Positions 11,740 to 21,591 of a stretch of 64,000 bases of DNA are shown piece by piece. Position numbers and translations under genes: made by a program. The stretch covers positions 1,958,235-2,022,234 of the forward strand of contig MNCI01010443.1 in NCBI GenBank assembly GCA_015680685.1, read 5' to 3'. Source of the stretch: Gnetum montanum (taxonomy: Eukaryota; Streptophyta; Gnetopsida; Gnetales; Gnetaceae). The notes under the pieces are model-generated. The model searched no databases, was not told where the DNA came from, and saw only the letters and a program-made list of their open reading frames with translations. Position 1 is the stretch's first letter, and each line of letters opens with the position of its first letter.

Positions 11740-12785
11740 CAATGGGGGCTTGCATTCGTCGCAGCTTGAGCCACAGTCTCTGCCCCTCCTCTTCACAAGA
11801 GCTTTCCTTGGCTGGGGGAGGTCTCTTCCTTCGTAGTTCTTGGACACAGTCTCAGCTATGAGACATTCACCCTGTATCACGTTACCGACTATGACAGGCG
11901 GTGTCTCTTCTACACTGTCCTGGTCATAAGTAATATAAACTTCCAAACCTTTAGTCATTATATACAATGACTCCTTGACCATTTTTGGAGGATCCTGGGC
12001 CTGCATAGTTCAAAGGACTTGCCAAATCCAAGGCTTGGAAATTTGGTCACGGTCTAGCATGGACCAGACTCCATCCTCCTAGACCACTAGGAACTCTGTG
12101 AAGCACTTTAAACAGCCTATGTAGATAGCATAGTGTATGTTAGAGTGGGACTCCATTTGCTCACGAAGTCCCAAAATCTTAGCCTGCAAACTACTACATA
12201 GAAATTTAGCCTAGTTGTAGCGGGGCCCCTCCTCCATGACTTCCCGCATTACCCAGGCCTGCTCAAGCCCCAAGACCTTCCCTTGGGTGAGCAGTTGAGG
12301 GAATGTGTGGGCATGAAAGACCAAGTATATCCCTGTGGTAGGGCCGTCCTTAAGATTTTTCATGGGGAACCCTTTTCACTCCTTGGAGAGCCTCAACCAC
12401 TCCTCGATATGCTACTTCTATAGGGAAAACTCCTATTTTTCCTTTGATACTATAGGGGTTCCATCGACAGGAATGCCAAACAAATTGGCAAACAGCTAGT
12501 CGTCGATGTCAATGACCACCCACACACCCCACACGTATGTGTGAAAATAGCTCACCTTCCAAAAAAAGGAGTTGACCAAGGAAAGCATCTCGGCAGCAGA
12601 GTCGCCCAGATTTGGAGCCATAAATAGATCCATAAGCCTCACCCTTCAAACTTTCATGAGCAAAGAGTTTAGGGCCCCTCATTCTAACCAGCTCTGGCTC
12701 GCCACTACTTCGCTGTATTTGAAGTAGATTTTTGCTCTATGCCTCTTGGCAGTTACCACTATCACTTCATGAGGCTTCTTGGCCC
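11740..12785 (-). pseudogene. T2 antisense exon 4: transposon-associated domain
   Basis: The acceptor is TTGTTACAG|GG and the donor TTG|GTGAGA. The exon is 1046 nt, identical in length to T4 exon 4. Conserved blocks with T4 include AEMLSLVNSF, a VIDIDD...LFANLFGIPVDG block, WVMREVMEEG, SNIHYAIYIGCLKCFTEFL, DRDQISKPW and MTKGLEV. The LFGIP(V)DG and fixed-spacing aromatic blocks recall the 'putative plant transposon protein' and plant-mobile-domain type proteins of plant retroelements. That is a resemblance by eye only. Stops at several points. Confidence 0.6.
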
Positions 12786-13246
12786 CTGTAACAATTTTTA
12801 CAAAACATACTTAGCCTAACAATGCAAAGAATGCAAATATTATGAAAAAACTTGAGCATGTGGCACCTTCCTTTTGACCCACCAAGTCTATACGGTAATG
12901 GGAATAGTGGGAGTTCAACCACTAGAACTGCTTCAAGCGTGACCTGTTTGAAAGGTTATCTCCACTCCTTTTCTAGCCAACACTTCACCCTAAACTGATC
13001 ATAGAAAGGGATGAGCATGCGTAGGTAAGTATAGTATTCTCCCCTGTAATGATCAATCATGCCGGCCCGTAGGCTCTTGGCAGAAGCAAATTCCTGTAGG
13101 GCTAGCTGTGTCATAGCCAGCAGATCTGGTTGATCGTGAACCCCATCATCATCAATGTAGAACTTGGTGACAAACACACATTATTGGTATTCAGCTAGGT
13201 ATAGCTGGCATCGCACGATGAAGTAAAGCAAAGATGTAAAACTCAC

Positions 13247-13696
13247 CCACCAGCACAATAGATGGTCCCCTGTGGGTTCTGAAAGTGTGTCACCGTGTGA
13301 CATGTGAGGTACAATGTGTTGTACAAGTGATACCACTGGTATTCCTGCATGTCCCAGATCCAAGCTAAATGTCTCAACCTTGTTGAGTGTTGGCTGGACC
13401 CCCCTCCCTGCCTACTCGTGGTCACCTCGTCAGAAAGGTATCTTAGGATGCCCTAATTTTCCCCTGGCAGCATGGCCTCTATTATGTCAGATGCCTGCGT
13501 CTCGTCTAAGGAAGACCAAACAATCACGTTAAAGTGGTTGAGAAGGAACTGAAAGAAGTCTCGTGCGCTTGCCCTAAACCAAACCGTTCAATCTCCCACA
13601 CGTATCAGGGGAGGAGGAGTGTTGGCCATAGGTCTGCTCACATGGCATAGGACCCCTCCAAGGTCCAAAATGATCAGCCTAGACCTTGGCCCTACT
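13247..13696 (-). pseudogene. T2 antisense exon 2: FCP1/NIF-like HAD domain
   Basis: 150 codons begin at an acceptor ATTGCATTGTGCAG|A and end at GG|GTGAGT. The translation shows LIILDLGGVLCHVSRP (HAD motif I; the nucleophile Asp codon is at 13665-13663), then FFQFLLNHFNVIVWSS (motif II Ser, about 13523-13511), then AWIWDM, YNTLYL and FQNPQGTIY. This order matches FCP1/SCP/NLI-interacting-factor phosphatases, including the late NTLLVDD...NPP block. The acid Asp of DxDx(T/V) is Gly here, and the usual DD pair after NTL is absent. A catalytically weak or dead fold is therefore likely. TGA and TAG stops interrupt this copy. Confidence 0.7.
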
Positions 13697-14209
13697 CTGC
13701 ACAATGCAATCAACAAATGTTGACATCACACTTGAACGCAATACACGCACAACATAGCAATTTCTAGCAGTCCATAAATATAGCATATCATAACCCTTTA
13801 CCCATACATAGCGTAGCAAAGGTGTGAGAGCCTAGCATAGCGAAAACATGTAAATAGCTCAGCATAGTAGTAAAACAATTGGCGACATGCCCAAACAGAA
13901 AATGTGTCACAATGTTGCATCGCACATGACCAAACCCTCCCAAGGGTTTTATGTTATGACATGTCAGGATCAAACAACTTAAATTGCCCCAGCCCCATAG
14001 GCATGACAACCACAGTATAGTAGTCCCAATGGCCTTACAACAAAACCTTTGCACATCGGCCACAACCGAAAAGGAGGCCACAACGATGCAAAGGCTAAAA
14101 CAACATGGCTGTAGAAAACACATATAGTAGAATAAAAAGAATGCAAATCCAGAGTAGAAAACAACAAAAGGCGTAAAACGAAAAGAGCGAATGAAGCATG
14201 AAAACTTAC

Positions 14210-14319
14210 TAGGTCAAAGATGTGCTCTCTTGCATCAAAACACGTGCTTGTGGGATGCGTCTCAGGGCCTTTTTCACCTCCTCAACCTTCGCAAGCACTA
14301 GATGAGTCTTAAGAGCCAT
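14210..14319 (-). pseudogene. T2 antisense exon 1
   Basis: The ATG at 14319 opens MALKTHLVLAKVEEVKKALR, aligned to the T4 and T1 first exons. It is 110 nt, three codons shorter than theirs, and ends at TA|GTAAGTTTT. The reading frame is open throughout this exon. Confidence 0.65.
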
Positions 14320-14657
14320 GGCCCTCCTTGCAGATTTATGACCTCTGCTGTAGAAATTCATCTTGCTAGTTAACTGCTTCATGCTCCAAAATTGTCATAT
14401 GCTCTGATGAGGGTTCTGTGCTCTTACAGTGCAAATAGCGAAATTACCCGAGTTTAACCCCTATTTGTAGCCGCAAGGGCAAGATGGGAAAACTTACCTC
14501 TTTCTCTCTCCGATTAATGTAGAGCGCACCATGCAACGTAGCATGCTCGCCACGACATCATAACACTATCAACATTTAAGCCTTGACATGCTTCAAGCCA
14601 ACTATTGGCCTTCCCAAAGACAAGGAAAAAAATATAATAATATTTGTTTTCAATTAA

Positions 14658-14965
14658 GGGTCCGAAAAGACCTTAAACTAATGAGCCTAGCATAGTTGTG
14701 CTCCTTAGGGTCTGAAAAGACCCTAAAAATAGTAGTCTCAACCTGTTACATTCGCAGTCCGCAATGATGTTAAACTAACCATATACTTACGCAAACAATC
14801 ACCTTATCCTCTTCCACATAGGTAGTATCACATTTCCTAGTGGTTTTGTGATTCCATTTTCGCATTGGCAGTACGATACTCCTTTTATTCATAATTTCCT
14901 ATTTTTTTATATATCAAGATTTTACATGTTGCAACACGGTAGTCCGAGACGACACTAAACTAGTA
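14658..14965 (+). repeat. Hairpin motif copies before T2 pol
   Basis: Four copies lie upstream of the antisense start codon and of sense pol: GGTC-CGAAAA-GACC at 14658, GGGTC-TGAAAA-GACCC near 14709, one near 14757 with a broken stem, and AGTC-CGAGAC-GACA at 14941. Each is followed by a TTAAACTA-type tail or a close variant. Confidence 0.65.
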
Positions 14966-15183
14966 GTTTGGCATTCATGTGTCGACAGTCACACTTTCCA
15001 TTAGCAATTCTACACTCTCGCACCTTGGCGGTTTGCCACAACCTCAAATTACCAAACTTTCAATCTTTACATCACCTCATTCAGCGAGTTGCATCTTGGT
15101 GTTGCTTTGCAGATTTACATTTCACACAATCTCTGATGACCCTTACCTAGGCTTTCATCTTATAATGGTAGGTCAAACAAGAG

Positions 15184-18100
15184 ATGGGAATCCATTGTGC
15201 CCTTTCCACACCTTTAATGTTAGTAGGGTCATAGGGTAAGCTTGCAAGATAGTTGAACCCCAACATGATCGACTGGGGGTCGACTACGATTAATACTATA
15301 GCAGCCTTAGAAGCATCCCCAGATTGGCCCTGACACTTGGTCCATGCCCTAGATTTAGAGGCTGGGGATGTAACCGAGGATCCTCTTGTTGAGATACCTA
15401 TAACCACGTCAAAGGGGGAGGTAATAACATTAAGACTCAACTCCCTCCTAGACACAAAAACACATGAAGGCATAGTTAAAACTCTGCAGGACCACATTGA
15501 TGTCTTTGCATGGTTGTACAGCAACATGTCAGGTCTGGATTTGTGATTGATTCAGCATAACATCGTCCTAGGCCCACACGCAAAGGCAGTCAAGCAAAAG
15601 CCTTGTAAAATTAAGCCAGAAATCGCACTAGCCATCAGGGGTGAAATCACTAAGTTATACCAAGTAAGTTTCATCCACGCGGTCAACTATTCAGAGTGGG
15701 TGTCCAACATCATTGTAGTTTCGAAGAAAATAGGGGGGATACGAATATGTATAGACTTTCGAGACTTGAAAAAGGAAATGATCAAAGAAAACTTCCCACT
15801 CCCAAGCATCAATCAACTCATCGACACCACGGCTGGTCATGCTTTGCTATCCTTCATGGATGGATTCTCTGGATACAACCAAATCTGCATCAACCCAGAG
15901 CACCAGCTATCAAAAACCTTCATGACTCCATGGGGAACCTTCTGCTATACCATGATGCCTTTCAGGCTCAAGAATGCTAGAGCAACCTACCAGTAAGCCA
16001 TGACCTACATTTTCAGTGACTACATCCTAGAAACATTAAACGATTACGTAGAAGATATAGCGGTTAAGTCCAAGGAGGCAACTGATCACCCACGTGACCT
16101 AGGGGTAGTCCTCAAGTGCTTCCAAATGCACAACTTATGTCTCAATCCTAAGAAGTGCATCTTTAGAGTAAAGATCAAACACATGTTAGGGTTTTTAGTA
16201 TCGGAGGCTGGAATACGGGTGGACCCTAAGAAAGTTAAGGCCATCGTCAATCTAGCGCCTCCCACAAACCTGAAGGAGTTACGTGGTTTACAAGGTAGGG
16301 TACAATTCATTCGAAGGTTCATAGCCAGGTTCACCAATAGGTTACACCCTATGCAACATCTTCTAAAAAAGGGGGTTGACTTTGAATGGACAACCCAGTG
16401 TCAACAAGCCTTCAGCGACCTGAAGAAGGAGCTCTCGTACCTCCCAACGGTGCACCTGCTGCAATGGAACAAGCCTTTCTTCATATACCTTGCCACCTTT
16501 GACACATCCATAGCAGCACTGCTATGTTAGAAGCGGGAAGAAGGTTCTGAGATACCAGTGTATTACCTGAGCCATGCACTAGTAGTGTGTGAGGCGAAGT
16601 ACAATGAAGTTGAGAGGAATTGCCTAGCCTTAGCATTCGCACTAAAAAAGTGACGACATTACTTGTTTCACGGCACAACCAACATCATTTGCAAAAGAAA
16701 CATACTCCAGGCTATCACCAGCAACCTGTACGAAAGTAGCAGGATAGCTTGATGGAAGGAAATAACCATGGAGTTCGACCTATGCCATGTAAGTCAATCG
16801 TCGACAAAGGGTCAGGCCATAGCAACCCAACTTATGGCCTCCCCAGTCAATGACCAGGCTACCATAGACCAAAAATTCCTGGACGAATACGTTAGTAATG
16901 TTACCATCATCCTGTAGCATTCCGAGGCTACCTTACATTTCAACGGTGCCTCAACCGCGCGAGGAGGTAGTGCTGCTGCCACGATCACATTCCCCTCTAG
17001 GAAAATGCACCCATCTGCTTATCATTTTTCATTCCCTTACACCAACAACGTGGTGGAATACGAGGGGCTACTTATAGGCCTCTTAACTACCTAAGCACTG
17101 CATATACAATATCTGGCAATTCTAGGAGATTCACAACTAGTCGTGAATCGAATCACCAAAGTCTACGCCTGCAAGGGTACGCGCCTACAACCCTACTGCG
17201 ATCTAGAAAAAATCCTACTCAAGCAATTCGCAACCATTGATGTGCAACATGTGCCACATAATGAGAACACCGTAGTAGACACCCTAGCTACCCTTGCATT
17301 AAACATCCCATCATATTCCTTGGCAAACCTACCAACCGCGATCACCAAATGTGTAGAGCCTATCACTTAGGTGGAGCATGTGGCCTCTGTCGACACTGTG
17401 AATATCCCAGAGTGGTACAATAACATTAAAGCTTATTTAGAGCATGGAGAACTCCCAAGTGGATTAACATAAGCTCAGAGAGATACAATCTGCAAGTGTG
17501 CTCAATAATACGTGCTCATGGGGAATGATTTCCTGTGCCAACGATCCTACGATGGGATATTGCTGGCAAGCATGAGCAGTGAGCAGGCACAAAAGGTAGT
17601 TAATGAGGTTCATGAAGGGCTGTGTAGTGGACACATAGCACCCAGGGCTATGGCGCCTAGGATACTATTGGCCCTACATGGAATCTGACTGCCTATCGAA
17701 AGTCAAGACGTGTGACACATGCCAGAGATATGAAAATATCATACATGTAGCACCTACGGACCTACACCCAATGCAAATCATGTGGCCCTTCCAACATTGG
17801 GGACTAGACCTCATAGGGCCTATCATGCCTAAGTCCTCCTCAGGGCATAGCTTCATTATCACTATCATAGAGTATTTTACCAAGTGGATGGAGGCTATTC
17901 CCCTAAGGAAGACGACGTCCCAGCAAATCTTCCATTTCATCCTCAATAACATAGTAACTAGGTTTGGGCTTCCGATGACTATTGTGACTAACAATGGTCC
18001 ACATTTCAGTAGTACGGAAACCTGAACCTTCTGTAGCAATCTAGGCATTAAACAATCATTTTCTTCCCCCTATTATCCACAGGCGAACGAGCAAGCAGAG

Positions 18101-18638
18101 GCTACAAATAAGTCCATCATCCACTTGCTAAAGTAGATGCTTAACAAGAGCAAGAGGCGGTGGCACGAGCAAATACTCTACGTCCTCTAGGCCTACTAAA
18201 TGACTTGCAGAACTATGACAAGTAAGACCCCTTACAGTCTCATTTACAGATCTGAAGCTGTATTGCCTCTTAAGTTATAGGTACCCTCACTTCGGATGAT
18301 CCTGTCTGACGTCGTGAGCGAAGCCCAAAACAACGATTCGTGGACCATCGACCTCAACTCAATGGAGGAAGAATGTGTGGAGACGTTGAGACGCATCGAG
18401 CACTATCAAAACAAACAACAGCAGAAGCACCATGCAGACCCACATCGATGGTTAGTGCAGAAGGGAGACCTCATCCTCAAGGCCATCCGTGAGCATGTGA
18501 GTAAATTCTCAGCCAACTGGGAAGGTCCTTACGTGGTCACTAAATCCTTCAAAAATGGAGACTTCAAACTGGCGAACATGGATGGTAACGAGTTTGCCAA
18601 CCCAATGAACCACGTACCTCAAGCTGTACTACATCTGA
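15184..18638 (+). pseudogene. pol: T2 pol: RT, RNase H, second RNase H, integrase
   Basis: The ATG at 15184 follows a splice-acceptor-like GGTAG|GTC exactly 12 nt upstream. Blocks: spacer 15337-15545; RT 15590-16250, with the active site YVED instead of YVDD at about 16044-16055; Ty3-type RNase H up to about 16680; second RNase H about 16920-17330, with FNGAS in place of FDGAS, so a catalytic Asp is lost; integrase 17390-18638 with HEGLCSGH...CDTCQ, LDLIGP, VTNNGP (Asp to Asn) and [10 protein letters not shown] deletion with frameshift occurs near 17660, plus at least twelve stops. The final LKLYYI is shifted by 1 nt and closes with TGA at 18636-18638. Confidence 0.9.
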
Positions 18639-18660
18639 AGCACAGTGGCAATAGCAAGCA

Positions 18661-18907
18661 CCATCCGCTACGACGCTAAATTGGCAGTCGCACCAGGCAG
18701 CATCCGTAATGATGATAAACTAGTAGCATCGAGCACTATTTTCTATGACGTAAAATTGGCACTGTTAGTCCACTATGACTATAAACTGGCATTGTACGTC
18801 CGCCAGAACGATAAACTAGTGTGTACGGTCTACTGGGACCTTAAACCAGCATAACAGTCCGCTAAGACCTTAAACCAGCACACGGTCTACCAAGACCTTA
18901 AACTGGG
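18661..18907 (+). repeat. Hairpin-motif array downstream of T2 integrase
   Basis: About eight copies. Units with matching arms include CATC/GATG (about 18698), AGTC/GACT (about 18760), GGTC-TACTGG-GACC (about 18827) and GGTC-TACCAA-GACC (about 18884). The tail is TAAATTGGC, TAAACTRGY or TTAAACCAGC. The unit keeps short frames open (peptides of the DAKLA/DVKLA type), which I regard as incidental. Confidence 0.7.
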
Positions 18908-19892
18908 TTCGCATCGCATCCCCAGCATGCACCAGCACTAGATACACATCAAACGAGTGGGCAGGATGATAACAAGTGGGTGGGATGCCGTAGCTCTAGA
19001 ACGTCGTTCACGACACACTGAGAACGCACTCTAAAACATATGCGACGATGCCACCCTTGGCATCATGCTAACTCTCCAAAAATGTCGTATGGCTTCATGC
19101 TAACCCTCTGAAGCTACCATCGCCATGACCTATCATCCTGATGGTAGTTCTTGGGTTAGCTCCTGCATCTGGAGTTCCAGCAGTATTGTGGCCTAGCCAC
19201 AATATTGTTCCTCCAACTCCCTGCCAACGCCTGGGCTTGCACGACGTTAGCTATGTGGCAATTGATCCCATGGCTGAACCAGGGATGTAAACCTCTGGCA
19301 GGGATTCTAGGGCATCCACACCCATCACCTCCGCATTGACATTGCTAGGGCCAATGCTAGCCTCCCTTCTTTGGGCATCTCACACCAGCAACGGTGTCCA
19401 AGAGTAACAACAATGCCAATAGCCAGCAAGACCTTGTCCCTGCAAACACATCTTGCTACAGTAGCAAACGCTACAGCGTCGCAAAGCGAATGCCTTGACT
19501 AACATGGCTATTTGAGAGTGCAAACTCCAGCACGTGCATAACATAGCTCTCCATATGGAAGGTTTCTATAGGCAAGTCAAAACCCTCCATGGATGTAATG
19601 TAACTCATCCTACGGAGGGGACACTTTCCTATAGGAGGTTGAAGAATAGCGCCAGCCAAATATGAAAACTCAAACAAGCCCCTCAGAGCACTCCAACGAG
19701 GGACTCGGCTAAACATAATCTTTTCTCTCTGCCTTAACCTCTGCAAAAGCAATGAAATACTCTCAAGCGCGGCCAAGCAATGTCTCAGCACTCACCAAGC
19801 GACAACCTTAGCATTTCACCTGCTGCGGTGTTTCGTATTCTTTACTGACATCCATCAAGCCTGTTCTCCAAACGTCGACAAAGAGAGGCCAA
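18908..19892 (+). other. T2 3' non-coding region and polypurine tract
   Basis: No gene is supported. The last 70 bases match the T1 and T4 polypurine-tract hairpin: GGTGTTT at 19827-19833 pairs with AAACACC at 19895-19901, and a GTCGACAAAGAGAGG tract precedes the LTR. Confidence 0.6.
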
Positions 19893-21586
19893 TAAAACAC
19901 CCTAAAAAATGTGAGGTCATCCTTGCTTCACCAGGCTATTGTAGTCCACGCAGCACTACGACAGTTCATCGGGATGAGAACATTCTGAGTTTAGGCTGGC
20001 CAGTTCGACAAATTTTCTACTTTGAGCATGGACAAGTTCTGTGCCATTCTACCTGTCCACCAAAGTAGCCTAACCAGTCAACATATTGCTCAGAAACAGT
20101 GTGCGGAATTGGCAGTAGCACTCTAGATGCGCAAAAAATAGTTCAGCAAGTTTTCTAAGTCACGAAGCCTGCTATGCTACGATATGTAGTGTAGCAAGCT
20201 TTAGAAGATGATTTCAGAACAAAGTGCTACGCTACGCGACATCACGCAGTGTAGCATGGAAACAACTTTACTACCTACTCCCCTCGCCCAATTTCGAGTT
20301 CTGCAATGATGTCCCTTTATGTTAGGAAGCAGCGGACCATGTATGCTGCTACGCTACGCTAAGCTACATGGCGCAGTAAGGCATAGCAATCCTGCAGAAG
20401 AGATAGAAGGCAGTTCGAAAGGTGGAGACAACGGAGTTCGTAAGACTTGCATTGCAAGAGACAAGGTTTGCAAATCGGCAAAGCTTTTGCGACTAAGGCT
20501 AGTTGCTACACTATGCTACGCTACGTAGCGTAGCAAGCATGTGACATATAGCAGAATGCGTGACAAAGTGCTACGCTATGCCAAGCATGCTATGTCACAA
20601 AGCACAGCAAGGCATGTAGGTGGTTGTGCAACATCAATGCACTCCACCTACTCAAACCGTTGGCACACATCTACAGATGTTGACGGTGAAATTACAACAT
20701 AGTAGGATTGTAGTTATTGCATACAGGTCCACATTGCAACGGTCTTGAAAGTCCAACGGTTACAAATGGCACAAGTGGCGCCAGTAAGACAATGAAGGCC
20801 CAAGGCATGTAGCATTCAAACCACCCCTTTCGCATGCCCTCGATCATATAAATACCCCAGTAAAAAGCATGCAAAAAAGGCCCGCATATTTTAAAGGTTG
20901 GAAATTTCAAAAGAGTTCACATCCTTCTTGAAGTAAACAGCTTCCAAGTGGTGGGAACTTTGGGATTCTGAAACAAATACTTCTCCTCTCTCTAACATTG
21001 TAACATCAAAGTCATCTGTCTAACACTGTAAACAGTGAGCATCTCTTAACTGGCGTGAGGTCCCATCTCCATTCTACCACCTTGGTAGAACCTTGCATTG
21101 TTTGTACCCAAGTCCGCGACTAATTGCATAGCTCTTTTTTCTCGACACACCTTGGTTACCCTCGAAAATTCTGCACTTCGTCACATTATGCAGCCAATTG
21201 TATCCACCTTGACTGAGCGAGTTTGTAGCTTCGGGGCGGTGCATGTTTCTAACTACAATTTACTTTATCTCTTTCTTATTGTCTCATTTTGCATCATTTT
21301 CTATTTTATTCACCTTTAAGCATTACTTTGTATTATTGTCATATTTTTTTTACAGTTTCTCTCCTGCTTCACTTACTTTTAAGCATTATCTTGCATTCCA
21401 CATTATTTACATTGTAAAAGGCTATATTGACGCCGATGTAAGTCCTTGTCTGATCGACCAAACTGTTCAGGGAACCCCGTGTCCACACACATCCAACATA
21501 GCCCTCCCATGGATACAGGGTTGGAACTGTCGTGCCCGTTGACCCTTGGTGTTTTTTTCCAGCTGCCGCTGTTTTTGGTCGCTACA
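19893..21586 (+). repeat. T2 3' LTR
   Basis: The LTR starts TAAAACACC after the polypurine tract and ends CGCTACA. The TATA box is TATAAATA at 20847-20854 followed by CCCCAG. A block near 21437-21590 (from GTAAGTCCTTGTCTGATC through the GCTGCCGCTGTTTTTGG block to CGCTACA) matches the ends of the T1 and T4 LTRs. Length is 1694 bp. U3 contains a 22-nt perfect palindrome at 20514-20535 with core GCTACGCTACGTAGCGTAGC. Confidence 0.85.
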
Positions 21587-21591
21587 ATGTC

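Larger units (their letters stand above)
9932..14319 (-). pseudogene. T2 antisense eight-exon gene with FCP1-like HAD domain
   Basis: A gene on the strand opposite to gag and pol fills the gap between them. Proposed exons, 5' to 3' on the minus strand: 14319-14210, 13696-13247, about 13180-12867, 12785-11740, 11605-11273, 11211-11067, 10966-10142 and 10060-9932. Most borders are GT/AG, including GTAAGT after exons 1 and 6 and GTGAGT after exons 2 and 5. Exon 1 is a short basic peptide, exon 2 a HAD-like domain, exon 4 a transposon-associated type, exon 7 coiled-coil-like, and exon 8 an acidic tail. Exon 4 is 1046 nt, the same as in T4; exon 2 is 450 nt against 449. Scattered in-frame stops show this copy is dead. 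Family knowledge: other Tat elements carry antisense ORFs, but I do not know one with a HAD domain. Confidence 0.72.
7473..21586 (+). mobile_element. T2: Tat-like element split in gag by T1
   Basis: Internal region from mid-gag to 3' LTR. It contains gag-protease (7473-9479), an antisense multi-exon gene (14319 to 9932), pol (15184-18638), a hairpin-motif array, a polypurine tract and a 3' LTR (19893-21586). The 5' LTR and gag start are not in the window; they should lie left of T1. The right end stops at the LTR end CGCTACA and passes directly into minus-strand gag-protease sequence of T3. T2 therefore inserted into T3, with ATGTC (21587-21591) as the candidate target duplication. T2 is more diverged from T4 than T1 is. 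Confidence 0.85.
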
